Source: Apostichopus japonicus
Taxonomy: Eukaryota > Echinodermata > Holothuroidea > Aspidochirotida > Stichopodidae
NCBI RefSeq assembly: GCF_037975245.1
Contig: NC_092569.1
Location: forward strand, 20,453,001-20,517,000
Length of the DNA: 64,000 nt
Reading direction: 5' to 3'
Below the pieces are notes generated by a model. It ran no database searches. It was not told the DNA's origin and saw only the letters and a program-made list of their open reading frames with translations. Both the position numbers and the translations under genes were made by a program. Below are positions 1 to 27,241 of the stretch, one piece after another; within the stretch, counting starts at the first letter, position 1, and each line of letters starts with the position of its first letter.

Positions 1-1140
1 ATTATCGCGCCCTGAAAAAGTATTTCATAAAACTTCATCCAACCACCCGCCCCCACAAAACTCAAGAACAATCGTCGCCTATATACCAACTATAGTCTAT
101 AAGGAGTATGCATGCTCAAATGTGTTGACTGTTCACACGATGACCATTGTATCGAAATTCACAGCGCTGTTCCATAACAGCTATCTCAGCTGGACCACTG
201 ACCAAATATTGACTTAGATTGAACAACTTGACCTTTTCCGTCGCAATAATTGTTCTTTATTTTGTTTACATATACCACCTTTCATAACTATCACGCAACA
301 TCGCCCCTCAAGCCCAATTCAGTCGGTAGGTCATGAGTTAGCAAAACAGGAAATCTGAGATCCTATCCTCTTGTGAAAATTGATCCAAGAAACTGTTTGG
401 CCGAAGGAGATTAAGAGACTAAAATTAGGGCACTGACCGCAAACAATATATATATTCACCTATACCAGGGTATATAGTGTACCCTCTGATTACTGAAGAA
501 GAAGTGTCAGCTATATTATTCATATTTACGACTATGTTCAACTTCAATAATTATCATCGCGACTATAAAGCAAGATGCACCACAACTACTATAGATATCA
601 TTCACAAGCTACAGCTGTTGGTTTCAAACCTACATTCTTCAAAATTATATCATTTATTGTATAGTTTCTTGTGCAGTATGTCATCAACATATATTTACAT
701 AATACTTTCATTTTTTTAATAAGTTGACCTAGCCTCAGTATATGAAGACTCGATCTCCATTGTATTGATTAGAATAATTTCTAACATCAGCAAAAAGACG
801 AGTTTCGTAGTATGCAACCTTTATGTCCATTGTCACATATAACTACTTTGTCTTCTTGTTTTCCTTATTTATAAAGCATTTAAGTGACTAAACAAATGGC
901 TAACAAAACTTAAATAAATTTGAACTTAAACTTAAGATGTGGAAATATGCAAAGGCTGCTGTAACATCATAGTCTCTTTGGCAACAACTAGCTTTGAAAG
1001 ATATGAAAACAGCACATTCAGTCATTAATGTAGGTATAGGTCACGAACAGAGTGTATAGGGCACATATCTTAACTGGGAGCTCCCACGGTCCCCTTTTCA
1101 TGGAGACTGCAGCGATGTGACCATGTGAACGGGACTATTT
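1..1140. other. No gene recognised
   Basis: AT-rich sequence with short open frames only. The 80-residue frame at 477-719 has no recognisable motif, no signal peptide and no convincing splice context, so it is not called. No RNA gene or repeat stands out up to the 6-bp target duplication at 1141. Confidence 0.5.
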
Positions 1141-1146
1141 AACGTC

Positions 1147-1596
1147 TATGGCAAGCCATGTGGGACAAACACTGCATAATATATCCGCGTATTAATTGGA
1201 ATTTATACGCGTATTAATTGGAATATATACGCGTATATATTATTAGCCAATCATATGGCTTAAATATATCCACGTATTAATTCGAATATATACACGCATT
1301 AATTCGAATATATACACGTATTAATTCGAATATATACACGTATTAAATAAAATAAATATGGGGATTAAATCTAATATATGCACGGATTAATTAGAGTTAC
1401 ACGAAAAAAAAAACATTTCCGCTCTTGCTGTGTACATATGCCAACGATAAATGTTTTGGCGGGCTCGCGAGATCGCTTCAAAAAGCGAAACTTTACACAT
1501 GTAGGCTATAACACATATATTCGAATTAATACGCGTATATATTCGAATTAATACGCGGATGTATTATGCAGTGTTTGTCCCACATGGCTTGCCATA
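1147..1596. mobile_element. TIR element with 6-bp target duplication, filled with ACGCGTATTAATT-type repeats
   Basis: The element starts TATGGCAAGCC and ends GGCTTGCCATA. The inverted repeats run about 50 bp with one or two mismatches. It is flanked by a perfect 6-bp direct repeat AACGTC at 1141-1146 and 1597-1602. Inside, short units mixing ACGCGT, ATTAATT and GAATATAT recur in both orientations, making most of the element self-complementary. There is no coding capacity, so it is nonautonomous. A 6-bp duplication is unusual among cut-and-paste families; IS3EU and Dada are known with 6 or 6-7 bp, but assignment is not possible from ends alone. It shares its outermost 11 bp with the element at 10508-12084. 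Confidence 0.85.
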
Positions 1597-1602
1597 AACG
1601 TC

Positions 1603-2589
1603 ACGTTATAGTTACCACCCATCCTTTCGAAATGACTACACAGTGATTTTGGTTACGAACCAGGTATACACATTTGACATAGTCTGCAGCGAGAACACCA
1701 ATGCTAAAGTGATTAAACAAAGGCAAACCAGTTGGAATCTTGCATTATTTAATTATGTGTTAAAATCATTTCATAGCTTTTAGCTTGACCGCGTTTTACG
1801 TGTTTAACGCACACGATAATAATCCTACATAACGTTATAACAACAGCTTGTTTCTGTTATGTAATTCACGTTACAAGGTTATACTGGAGCTAATCTACTT
1901 AGTTTATACATGAATTGAATTGACCTTAAAGTTCCTCCGGAAGACTGTAAAGTCACAAATGCCTTGATTATATATAATATAAAGAATGACCGAGGGACAG
2001 TGAAAAACACCGTTATCGGTTAAGGCATGCATTATTTCCATATCCAAATGTGTATTATTAAGAAGTAATGTCATGGTATATTTACCATAATAAGGGGTTG
2101 GATTAAGCTAACATTATAAAATGCATAACACACATAGGCCTATACCATTAGGACAGCTTTTCAGAGGCAATATAAAATCGAAAGGAAGAGCCTTGGCAAG
2201 GACAATTGTTGTCGGATGTCATCAATGGTCGCTCTGTTCTCGATATACTGAGCTCATATAAGAAACACTTCTTTTGTTTCATTAATATAATTACATAACT
2301 GTACGTTTTGGACTAACTCAGCCTACGCCATTAATAATGTATAGACTTGGAGGAGCATTCAAAGCAAAGAGTGGGCGTATGTGTAAGAGACGAGTATCAC
2401 GACACAGTCAGAAATGCTTTCACATCTTATACTTTATTAATTCCTTTTTTCTTTCTTTACTGGACTAACATAATTGTGTAAAAGCCAACACAAATACGCC
2501 ATAGTGACACCTGCATCATGACAGTCCTATCAAGTATATATGGGCTTTCCTAAGGAGGACAATCTCTTAATATGTACAAGACACGTATA
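1603..2589. other. No gene recognised
   Basis: Ordinary AT-rich DNA between two transposon insertions. I see no exon with flanking splice sites and recognisable protein, and no repeat array. The last 8 bp (2582-2589) are the target duplication of the next element. Confidence 0.5.
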
Positions 2590-3045
<456 letters not shown>

Positions 3046-3053
3046 CACGTATA

Positions 3054-4737
3054 TAAAGCAGTTCAAGTACATGGCTTTCTCACGGATTTGGTAAAACGCA
3101 ACCCCCACCCCTTCAACAATACTCGTATTTTCAACAGTGACAGCGGCGGAACAATAGGGCCTCCGGCGGAACAGCAATATTATTAGACGGCCAGAGGACA
3201 GTATATACATTTACCAAAGACCAACCATGGTTTCGGTGTGGCCGAGTATTTGTCTTATTATCTATATTTAACAGCCTCTATTTGGGTCGGATAAGGCACT
3301 CGATCTTAGGCTTGCTTTATGGAGGGCGGGATTTTGTTTGAATTCGAAGTTTTGGTGGGTTTCGAGAGAGAACTTTAGGAACTGTAGCGAACAGTATTTA
3401 AGACGATAAGATAATAACCATGAAAATCCATATCTCGATAAATCAGTAATGGGACATAAAGAGTACATGGTGCCCTGCAGCCGACGACCGGCTGGGTCGG
3501 TGGTTGTAATTATTCTTCCGTGTTGTTACCGGTCGCGGAAGTCTTAAGATGCGTCACTGATGATAAACTACCTTGTAAGAAAGCAATTAGCGATTATTTT
3601 GGTTAGTCATCTAATCGGACGGATTCATTGAGACTTTCCCCGCAATACAGGAAACCACGAAGTCGGTAAGCAATGTCTTTATCGACACTTCCAGCCAGAA
3701 TGACTGTCCGTCAAATAGTTCATCTGGAAGGAGCAGTATGCATTAACTCAATGGACTATTTCCTACTACTGCGTTAAATTATGAATTAATATCCGGTAGT
3801 TAGCTTTCTTAGACAAAAAAAAAATGGGGAAATGGGTTGCACACGAATTTATTTCTTGTACTACTATTATGGTAATGTCTATCTGCGCCTACTAATTGAA
3901 AAGACAATAATTATTCCAATAGAGTGGGTAATATTATATTTTAATTACTTCCTGAAGGAATATAAAGGGCCGCGCGATGCTCCTGTTGTTTTATGAAAGA
4001 AATTAAGTTACTCACTGCGATTACTATCTGTAACGCACCCCTACCAATGAACTTTCAACAAGGTACCGAACATTATCAAACTTGCTGACAACTAGATAAT
4101 GCAAAACCTCCAAGTTATAAATTACCAGTATCCGATTCACTGATTGATCGATTTGTCGAATGAAAGATTCATCGAAGAAGAACTCCGACTTCGATAAAAG
4201 CTTCCTATCGTTTAATAACGATAGGCTTGTTGAGGTATAGACGGTCAGGGGCAAAGAGAGTTGTGCATAGGACCCCAGACGACCGGTGATGCACTTGAAA
4301 CTTGTGGGAGTTAGTCAATAATTGGCGTCTGTTATAAATGTTTATTAGGTGGGCGTTCTTATTAATGAAACAGGGCAAACACAATATTGTACTTCTGTCA
4401 ACTCAGCTGTGATTTACAGAAGGGGTGGCATGTGTGTTTGGTGAAATGAGAGTGCGCGTACATGCAATATTGCGAACAACTTTAACTGCACTTGAAATTT
4501 CCTATCACGCTCCAAAGGATATTTGTACTGAGAGTATATATAAATATGTGAAGTTTTATCAATGAATTGATTGTGCGATTCCACCGTTTCATAATCCTTT
4601 CCGGTCGAAAGAAAATGGGGCTTCAATATATAGATAACCAACGACTGGAATAAGACTAGTGCGCGTGTACTACGGAGAGCCAAACGTTCCATAAATGTCG
4701 ACAAAGAAAGTAAAGTATCCAAGTTAATATATATATG
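3054..4737. other. No gene recognised
   Basis: The short frames on the minus strand (3268-3468, 4024-4254, 4414-4722) show no domain, signal peptide or repeated architecture. I see no reason to call them genes. Confidence 0.45.
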
Positions 4738-4739
4738 TC

Positions 4740-4930
4740 CAATTCGATATCAACATGTTACAATTCGATATCAACATGTTACAATTCGATATCAACATGT
4801 TACAATTCCATATGAACATGTTACAATTCGATATCAACATGTTACAATTCCATATGAACATGTCGAAACAAAATACCAATATGTCATTACGTCTATCAAC
4901 ATGTCAAATTCAACATCAGCATGTCGAAAA
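4740..4930. repeat. 21-bp minisatellite with degenerate tail
   Basis: About six near-perfect head-to-tail copies of a 21-bp unit with core CGATATCAACATGTTA (some copies read CCATATGAACATGTTA) at 4740-4865. More degenerate AACATGTC-type units continue to about 4930. The period is a multiple of three, so it produces a repetitive open frame, which is not taken as coding. Confidence 0.85.
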
Positions 4931-5254
4931 CTTGTAACAGCATCCCACTACTACATTGGTCATGTCAACATTGCTTGCTAGATACAATATTGACGTCATG
5001 CTATAATTTTGGCACATCGGCGCGCGCCATCGTTTCGTTAATGCCCAAAACTGTATATATATGTCGAGATTTATATGAGAATGTCCAAAACTTTTTTCAG
5101 CATGTTGAGAGAAGGAAATAAAATATTCAAGCCAAAGGGATCACGTTGATGCCTTAGTGCAATTTTTGGGCCCTTTGTCTACTTTCACATGATTAATTCC
5201 TGTGTGGGCAATTGGGCCTTGAGGTTGCTGCATGGGCCCCGTTACAGTTAGAAA

Positions 5255-5581
5255 ATGAATTCGTTGGTATTTTTGGATACCGCAATGTCCAATAGGGCCA
5301 ACACTCAACAATCTATTAGACCTGAGTTGATATTGGCATGGTTTAAGCAGGAAGGGTATGGTCCACTTCCTGGTTCACTGCAAGGTTCATATTTACCGGG
5401 GAAGTTTGGCAGGAACCAGCCTTGGGCCATTTGTTCTCTTGTTGGTAAGCCAACCTCTCTGCCAGTGCGTTACCTTTATGAAGATTTGTATTATGCGTAT
5501 ACAATAGCATCATTACTGACTGCGATATTATCGTGGTACGAATATGAGCGAGAATATAAAGCTCTACGCATGCGCGGGTAG
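5255..5581 (+). CDS. Unrecognised 108-residue open frame, doubtful gene
   Basis: The frame runs from ATG to TAG. Its composition is less biased than the noise frames around it, with segments such as PELILAWFKQEGYGPLPG and a hydrophobic patch YYAYTIASLLTAIL near the C-terminus. I recognise no domain. It may be a decayed transposon or gene fragment, or chance. No neighbouring exon or polyadenylation signal supports it. Confidence 0.15.
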   Translation: MNSLVFLDTAMSNRANTQQSIRPELILAWFKQEGYGPLPGSLQGSYLPGKFGRNQPWAICSLVGKPTSLPVRYLYEDLYYAYTIASLLTAILSWYEYEREYKALRMRG

Positions 5582-7089
5582 GTTACTAAGAACGTAAGTT
5601 TGCAGGTTTATATACCTATATTAGATTCCCAAAACGACTGAGTACAATTCCAGTCAGATGTATAAACGTGTATACAGTCTATAATCTGGTGAGGATTTAC
5701 CGGTACTCCATACAACTCCACTCATGATCATGTCATTTTCAATGCAGTCACTTGTATAGTGGTAGCATCAACAATTCCGAAACTATCAAATATAATAGTA
5801 ACAAGATAAACATACCTCTCATACTGTCCTGGCAAGTGTTTTCAAGTGCCGTGTGACATGAAAGTAACATATATACTAAATGATGAAATTAATGTACCAT
5901 TGCAACCTATGCAATATGTATCGTCAGGACAACCCAATCCCAATAGTACTTATTTAAACTTAAGTTGTTGTAGTTTAAATATCCTTGTTTAGACTGGTTA
6001 GTTTTAATCAGCGTATACGTATGGAAGTTTTTGTATACCCAATTTCATGCTTTTCTGCCTTTTGGCTGACATCATGTGTAGCATTATGTTCCTGTTTGAG
6101 GGGAATCGTGAGACATACCTGACGATGACCACACAGTCACAGACTAGATGCAAGGGAACCGGGTTTGAGAGCGGATTAGTCGGTTAGCTGTTTGGTTTTT
6201 CGTGCCCAGGTTGTTTCTTGGGTAACTTTTCTTAAAAAGGTATTTCATGCCCATACTATTGACCATGCACACTTATAGCCTACACATTCTATCATTTCAC
6301 TAAATACACATTATTGAGTGAGTATAGTTAACGTTGCCATGATACCCGTTAAATTTGCAGAACGTTTATGCCATATGTTTTCCAGACGGATTGGCTTTCC
6401 CATCTCATCACAGGTCCACTTGCCATATGGAGGGTACTGACGTGGGGGGGGGGGGTATAATACCACCCTCACTAAGCTGATTGATAGGATAAGGATTTAG
6501 GTGGGATCAAGGAGAAAGTTCAATCGGAATATAGTTATTGGTCAAAGAGGAAGGTAATGTCACTAAGTGTTTCAAATCTCAGGATAGTCGAGGGTCAAGT
6601 CGGGCACCTGAGACAAGTACTCAAAACTTCATGTTTCATTCATAGGCTAATCCTTTTTTTTTTCAAGTTGAAAGAAGCCCTGGCTTAACCCAACCCTACA
6701 GTATTCCCAGGCCCTCCCAGTTAGCCCCAGGCCACTGGGCTGTAAGCTCACTTCATCCGCTCTCTCGTCAGGCCTGTATATAGATAATACAACATATTAA
6801 ATATTTATTGCAAAATGTCACTGGATCGCTGACATACATTTCAGTGATCAATTCTCGAAGGATACTGTGAATCACTGCAGACTGCCGCCGGAAAAAGCTT
6901 GATAAGGAGCATGCGTCAAGCTATACATGGAAATAGACACAAGTGGGTCTATCGACTGATATATTAAGCCTCGCAGTAGTCCAGGACAGTGTTTATAGCT
7001 CAGAGGAAATCAATCAGTACACCGTTCGATTCCTCTCGAGAAAGAAGGACGCTGCTGAGACCGTGATTGGGGCCATCGAATATATCACA
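5582..7089. other. Upstream region of gene A, no gene recognised
   Basis: AT-rich DNA with a G-run near 6445 that resembles a transposon end. The last part must include the promoter and 5' untranslated region of gene A. A TATATAG-like string lies near 6777, but I cannot place a start site. Confidence 0.4.
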
Positions 7090-20497
<13,408 letters not shown>

Positions 20498-20576
20498 GAT
20501 GTAAGCTCGTTACACTGTTTACAATTTCCTTTTGTTGTTACATTTGTTTCGGTTCCGTTTTTAAACAATATACGCG

Positions 20577-20582
20577 ATTAAA
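20577..20582 (+). promoter_or_regulatory. Possible polyadenylation signal of gene A
   Basis: ATTAAA, 80 bp after the gene A stop. It is the commonest variant of AATAAA. No AATAAA occurs nearer. Confidence 0.35.
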
Positions 20583-22591
20583 TTACGTCAATACTTTAAA
20601 TCTTACGTCTCCATACCGGCGAGCTCGTCCTTCCATTGCACATATATAACAAAAAAGTTAAATGTTGATAAAGTTGTATTTATCTTGTCATTAAGCAACG
20701 TGCACGACCGAGTTATAACAATTTCGTGTTACAATTTATAGTTTTGTTCTTTTTTTGTTCTTCTTCTTTTTCGTCCAACCAATACTAACGTAGAACATGT
20801 GTATTAATGGTAAAGATTGCGCATGTAGTACTTGATTTGATCAAGTTGTTATTCTCCCGAATGGAAATATTGGACGTCATAGTATAAGTGAGGTAAATTA
20901 GCTTCGACCTCTCTAATCCCATTCACATAGATTTTCTGGACTTCCAAAGCCCATCCCTAATTCCTTTGTTCCATCCTTCAGTAAACATTACCTCACATTA
21001 TATTAACAAATTCAATGACAGTTGCCACCACCACCACCACAAAACAACTCTTGGGTATTCTTTGTTTTTCTATGATGTTTTTCACATTATTAGAGATATT
21101 GTGATATCTTAAAGGACATCAGTTACAAGAGAAAAATACACCTAATATATAGACCACGTCATTGTATGGCTGTTATTTCGTATCTGTATAACCTACGGTT
21201 CCAGTTTTCCAAAATGATCTAAATAATCCAGGTTTAATGATAAATAACCTTGTTCAAAAAGTCGTGATCAATTACATGATCGAGCGACAATGTGTTTGCA
21301 AAAAGACAAGATTATGCATGTTGATAATCCTCCTAAAAATATATCTTTAAAACAGGGAGAATGCTGTTTAAAAAAAAATGGAATATTTAAAAAGAAAATG
21401 ATGTAGTGGCCTTTGCTTAAAATCTAAGTTAACTATACTAATATGATTATGTCAGAAACATTACCGCGATATAACCATTGTCTGAAATATATGGGTTCTT
21501 TTTTACCACTGATAAGACTTTTCGTGTGTCATTTTTATGTATGTGTTGATATGCGCGCTTGACTTTTCTATGTATAGCTCAGGGTATAAAAGATGTTCAC
21601 ACAACCTATATAATCTATAGAGCAGATATACGTGACATTCCTCCAAAATGGGAAATTGAAGAAAACGGGACAGTTTTAAAAATGTCCAACCAGGTTAATA
21701 GCAGCTCCCTGGTTCAACACTCTTTTATTCCTCGTTTAACGTAAAATAATCCATCCTGACTCATGTTATTTTTGAAAGATAAGCTATTCATGAATCGTGC
21801 CAGTCGAAAACATGTTTTTAAAGACACGTTTACAAAATAAAATAAGAAAAGAGCTATCGTGGGGAAACCTGATATTGTTACTCTTCATGAATAAACGAAT
21901 ACAAGTTAGGAAAAGTCCCCAAACAATAGAGCCTGGCACGAAAACCAAACAACTTGATCGATTGTCAAACCCTAGCACCCTTAGATCGAGACTATAGCCG
22001 TATATAAATGGCGTTGTCACCTCCAGTGAGTATCACGGGTTCCTTGGAATATATAACTTACGAATGATCAGAAATCTGCTATAATTTATGTTAATTGCAG
22101 TATAGATTTACTGCTAATTCGTTGAGTTCTTCACATGGTTAAGAGCGTTCGTATAGATACCGATTTAGTATCAGGGAACTGCTACTTTAGACTATGCGAG
22201 CTCCTAGAAGAACTTTCACACTTAACATTCCAGCAAACGAAATAACAGGCACACATGTCCAGGAACATATCCATGCAATATAAAGTGAATGAGCAGAAAG
22301 CAATGAGGTGAAAACGAATTTACCTTCTCTTAGATCGCCAACAATATGAGTCTGCTGCATAAATTCCATCGTGTGGCAGACTTCTAATGTTCTTTACACA
22401 CTGTTCTACAGTTACCGTGAGCCAAACAAGTCATTCAATGACACACAAGGGATGTATCAGCGGTTCTAACAGGAGTTCAAGGGTAGTTCTACTATGTCCC
22501 TCTGTACATGGGTAGTACTCTAAATTTTTATTTTGTAGACCCGTCATTCATTAATGAGTGGAAATTCTCTCTGTGAGAGGTGTCCAGGTTG
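20583..22591. other. Intergenic, no gene recognised
   Basis: Low-complexity AT-rich DNA. Frames at 21559-21744, 21784-22020 and 22187-22369 have no motif, and none has paired splice sites with recognisable protein. Confidence 0.5.
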
Positions 22592-23519
22592 GTCAAGCTG
22601 AAAATTCGGTTTATTTATGTACTAATTTTGCTATTGGTGGCCGGGTTGACCCTATTCGCTAGCTTCAAATAAGTTCAGGATATATATTTTCTCGATTGTA
22701 TACAAAAACACTCAATGCTAATCTACGGAAGCTTAAAGTGCCGTCAACATAAGAAAAACTTTGCCCCATAAGTTGACAGTTTTAAATAACAAGATAAAAT
22801 CTTATCAAAATCAGAAAAATATTTTGCAATGCCCAGTTGAGTTAAGTGAGCAATTGAACAACTTCTGCAAAATGTGTAACTTATCATATCTCGTCAATTG
22901 GACACTTTTCTGCAAAATGTTCAATTGTTCACTTCATTCCAACTGAGCAATTGAACATTTTTCTGCAAAATGTGTAATTATTCAATTCATTACAAATGCT
23001 CATTTGGATTGAAGTGAACAATTGAACATTATTACATGTGAGTAATAAAAAGCCCCGCCCCCTCCCCCCCCCCCCTCCAATAAAAGGAAATAATATTAAG
23101 CGCGCTAGGAAAAAAACACTGTTATTTTTATTGGTAATTCGCTATGTCATCGAATATAATTTGTTGAAAAAAGTGTTCCCCTTTGTTACATTAATATAGC
23201 TTTTGTAGTTAGTAGTCTATGTAGCATTCAAGCAGAAAACTTATATTCAGTTGCTTACTTGCTTAACCAGAGTCATTAACAAGTTTATGAAGGGGAGCCA
23301 GTGGGTTCAAATGTATCGACAAAAGTTCGGAACGAAAGTGCAGTCGCGAAAGATGGGGTGTCTGACTGCATGACACTGACCGTATCGTTGACGAGTAGCG
23401 GGCGAGAGGGGGGCGGGGTGTATGGGACAGCAGTCGGAATTTTCAGGCTTCAAACCCATCAAGCTGGAATTTCAGCAACTTCAACGCCCCAATCATCAGG
23501 CCTTATAGCTACGTCCCTG
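22592..23519. mobile_element. hAT-type element, family CAGGGACGT, left-truncated copy
   Basis: Shares internal text with 33420-34422 and 57810-58210 (for example CTCAATGCTAATCTACGG, then repeated GCAATTGAAC and TGCAAAATGT words). It ends with the family right terminus GCTACGTCCCTG. The left terminus and subterminal hairpin are missing, so it is a truncated copy. Confidence 0.75.
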
Positions 23520-23819
23520 CTTCCAAGCATTAATCACATTACTCGGGAGTATTAATGGTCAAGATTCAACAATGTAATCTTTCATGCATAAAACTGGATT
23601 AAAAAAGAAATTGATAAATCAGCAGACGACGTTATAAAAAAGATTGCAGATGCCAAAAGACGATATTTGAGATGATTTGAACGCTAAATTATAATTTGAA
23701 TTATTCATGTTATACAAAGAACCTAACCAAAAATGTACAATCAAACTAGGTCCAGTTCATATTCTTTCGAGCAAGTTACTCCTATCGTATGCTGTCGACG
23801 TCAATGAAACTGATATTAA

Positions 23820-25040
23820 CCCTTCTGAACATAGGGGGTTGGGCACACAATTAGGATTTGGGGCACTTAATCTTTTAAAAAGTTAGGGACAACTTCTCTA
23901 TTAGGAAGTTGATTTAGATCAATAGAGAACAAAATTTGGAATTGATAATTTTATAAAAATTGCAAATTATATGCAAATTTTAATATGCAAATTAGTTTTA
24001 ATTGGAAAACACCAAAATACAATAAAAATCCCTAATGACTTCAAAATTGACTTCAAATTGTATGATAAAGGTTCTTCTGGGGTTGCTCTTTCAGATGATA
24101 CCTTATTTTCTGAAATCTATTGAGGATTGACAGAGTTATGACTGATTTCATTTAGTACAAATGATGTTTACTTTGTTTACTTTCGAAAATTACAGCCTAA
24201 CGTTGGCATAACGTTAGGCCTAGCCTAGCCTTTTTTGTAAACAACGCTATTGACTTACGATTTCTGGGTCCTCAAAAGGACCGAACCTTGATAAACTGGT
24301 TCGACCAGAAGGTCCTGGACCTTATCATGGTATCTGACCAATCGTCCCACATCTTTAGGGCCTATTGGACCGTAAATTTGGGCCACGGCCTATTGAAAGT
24401 GTACACGTAACTAATTAGTCCATTGAGACTGTACACTAAACATTCAAAGACAATATTACGCAAGAACAGTGGTTGCTATCGACTTTACAAAGGAATGCGA
24501 GGGCGCTATGCCATAACTATCAATTACAAATGTTGCAGTGGCCTAAATATCTAAAATAAGAAAAAAAAACCACGTACGTAGGTTGAAGCGTTCGGGAATG
24601 AGAATTTTATCAAAAATGAACGGATTTGGACGATTTTGGTGTCAAATTACAGGAAATTTCAAGGTCATTTGCATTTTTCTCAGAGCTCTCTATAGATATG
24701 TTCCTGAAATGCTCAGAATATGTTCAAAACATGTTAGGGTTTATACCAAATATAATGGGGGGGTTTGTTCAACTCTTATTTTCTGTCACGATTTTTATGA
24801 AGCGAACATCGATTTTTAGCCAAATTACGTCATTTTCAGATTGACCTTTGACCTTTGAGCCCCACCCACTAAAAAAAATCACAGTGACCCCCCTTTTTAT
24901 TTGTTTTATACACAAACGTATGGTCTTAGCTACATTTCAATACCTTAATGAATGTTGTATGATGTAAGATGGCTGAGTACTATTTTTGTATAAATTCAAT
25001 GACTATTTGGGTCGATATCGACCCAGAGTGCATTAGAGGG
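23820..25040. mobile_element. piggyBac-like nonautonomous element
   Basis: TTAA lies on both sides (23816-23819 and 25041-25044). The ends are CCCTTCTGAACAT on the left and the complement of CCCTCTAATGCAC on the right, a CCCTYT-type end as in piggyBac relatives. The right side contains GGGTCGATATCGACCC, a perfect palindrome. No transposase is left. The terminal match is short, so the family call is tentative. Confidence 0.5.
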
Positions 25041-26033
25041 TTAAAAGGAAGATAGGAGGTTTATGAGTCAGTCTTCCGAACAAACAAAGAGTAGAATAAA
25101 AAAGCAAAGATGATCTCACTTGTTATATTTAAAGTAGGGCGTTCCCTTGCATAATAACCGCCTACAACACCTAATGATTACCTTAGTATGTTTATTATTG
25201 GCAGCAATATGGCCACTGTACCGTAAACTGTATAAGGTAAAGAACTATTTTTGTTTCGGGAGTATAACACGGAGTGACATCCGATTCGTTTAGAATATAA
25301 CTCACCACCTGGCAATATACAAAACTGAGCACGTACGTTCTTATGTTGAGCTGTTTTGTGAATTCGTTTGCAAATATATCATAGTGACCGCAGCAGAAGC
25401 TCAGCTAACCTTCCATATATTTGAGAATTTTGTTTTGATTGGCAATATCTCTAAGCAGTTTATCAATTCGTTTGCGCAAAAAACATAGGCGTGGATTTTA
25501 ACGGTGTCATTGACTTTCCTCTCGTCTCTTTCTTATCCTGCCTTATATGCTCCTTCTTATAAGCAGATATAATTTGTTGCAATGTTAGAAAGTTGTAAAC
25601 ATTTTTTTTGTGTGTGTAATATTTGAATAAAAAAATGTAAAGACTATAATTCCCCCTAAGTTGTGTTCTTGAATATTTAAACTCGTAAAGCTGCCTTTGT
25701 AGAATCTTAACACAACACTTTATTGAGGTTTAATGGATGACTCCACCATAACAGGGTAGGAGCCAGTGTTATCCAAGTAAGATATTATGAATCAGTTTTG
25801 TAACTTTTTTTCTTCAGAAAAGGACTGAATTCAATATTTGATAGCCCTAATTACTGCAGGGCGCATGGGCGTCAATCCAGGGGGGACGGGGGGACACGTC
25901 CCCCCCCCCACATTTCGATGGATGGGGAAACAATATCAAATGTCCCCCAACAAATTTGGAAAAAGAGTAGTGTCGTGGCTCTATTTGGTTACGGCTTACA
26001 CATCTTAGGATTCATATCCTCGAATATCACTCA

Positions 26034-26361
26034 ATGTTGCTGAATGGAGAATTCCACCCAGATCTCATGAGTTGGTACCCTGAGCTCTCCAACAATCTTA
26101 AGCTTAGTCTGCCTTTCTTTCGAGGCCAGTTCCATTCGTCGTCGGTTGAAGGGTATAGACAAATATTCAAGTCGATGAATCCAGCGGTACGGGCTATGTT
26201 TGGTGAAGTCGATGCTCTCTTGCGGTTGCTCCCCGTCTCCTCCGCCAGTTCGACGGAAGCCGAGAGATCTATTAGTGCTCTGAGGCGTTTGAAGACAAGG
26301 CTACGGAGCACCACGACTCTACAGAGGCTGAACCATGTGATCGTGTTCCATATTCACCGCG
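26034..26361 (+). pseudogene. hAT transposase C-terminal dimerisation fragment
   Basis: The open frame carries LLRLLPVSSASSTEAERSIS followed by ALRRLKTRLRSTTTLQRLNH and VIVFHIHR. This is the conserved hAT dimerisation motif (LxVSxASSExxFSxLRRLKTxLRSTMxxxRLN), as in ZMYM1-like transposases. Upstream residues (PELSNNLKLSLPFFRGQF) continue it weakly. It is cut off at 26362 by the left end of another hAT-type element, and no catalytic part is seen upstream, so it is a fragment. Confidence 0.8.
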
Positions 26362-27241
26362 CAGGGACGTCGTTAGAGGGGGTGTGGGGGTGTCTCACCC
26401 CCAAACTTGGTAAAACTGACGCTAGTTGGAAAATTGGAGTGCGACAGTCGGAATTTCCGACTGTCGCACTCTAGTTTATCTAGGTCTATTCATTTATCCA
26501 TGTGATTGTGCATGACCTAATTTCTTTTTTAAATGTCGGTCAAAATTGACCTTTAACCTGTCATATTTACCACGTTTTCCTTGCCACTTTGGGAAATTGT
26601 ATCTCGCGATTCTTATACTCCACCGTACAAAACTTCGTATGATTTTGAATACTACAAAAAAATGCCTAATAGAACTACCGTCATAGGCGTAGAGGCCAAA
26701 TTTGATTTGTGGAGGGGGGGGGGGGGGGGGTTGTAACGACTTGCCCGAAAAATATAACCGAAATTTTTCGCGCTATGCGCGCATTCCACATGATAATGTG
26801 CATATCATACAGGCTTGCATCGGTTTTTACATCGCATGCAAATAGCATACAATCATTTTCCGTCTTATTACCCTTCCGTATTGGTGAGAATTGTTGGGTA
26901 ATAATATTATCAGTTTAACCACTGAAAAACACATTGCAAATTATCTTTCTTTCAGTAGGTGCCCAAAAGCTATCAGCATATTGCCCGAATTTCACAAAAA
27001 TATTTGGTTGGGGTTGGGGGGGGGGGGCAATAAGTTTGTGAAATGAGTGCCAGTGGGTACAAATGTATCGCAACAGTGCAGTCGCGAAAGATTGGGTTTT
27101 CTGACTGACACTGACCGTATCGTTGACGAGTAGCGCGAGAGTGGGGGGTACAAAGCAGCAGTCGGAATTTTCTGGCTTCAAAACCGATTTTCAGCCACTA
27201 CCCTCCCCCCCCCCAATCATCAGGCCTTAGCTACGTCCCTG
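26362..27241. mobile_element. hAT-type element, family CAGGGACGT, internally rearranged copy
   Basis: Has both family termini: CAGGGACGTCGTTAGAGG on the left and GCTACGTCCCTG on the right. The subterminal hairpin with arms GAGTGCGACAGTCGGAA is at about 26435-26475. The middle differs from the 33094 copy. The flanks (TCACCGCG and GGTACATG) do not match, so it is either chimeric or its flank changed after insertion. Confidence 0.75.
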
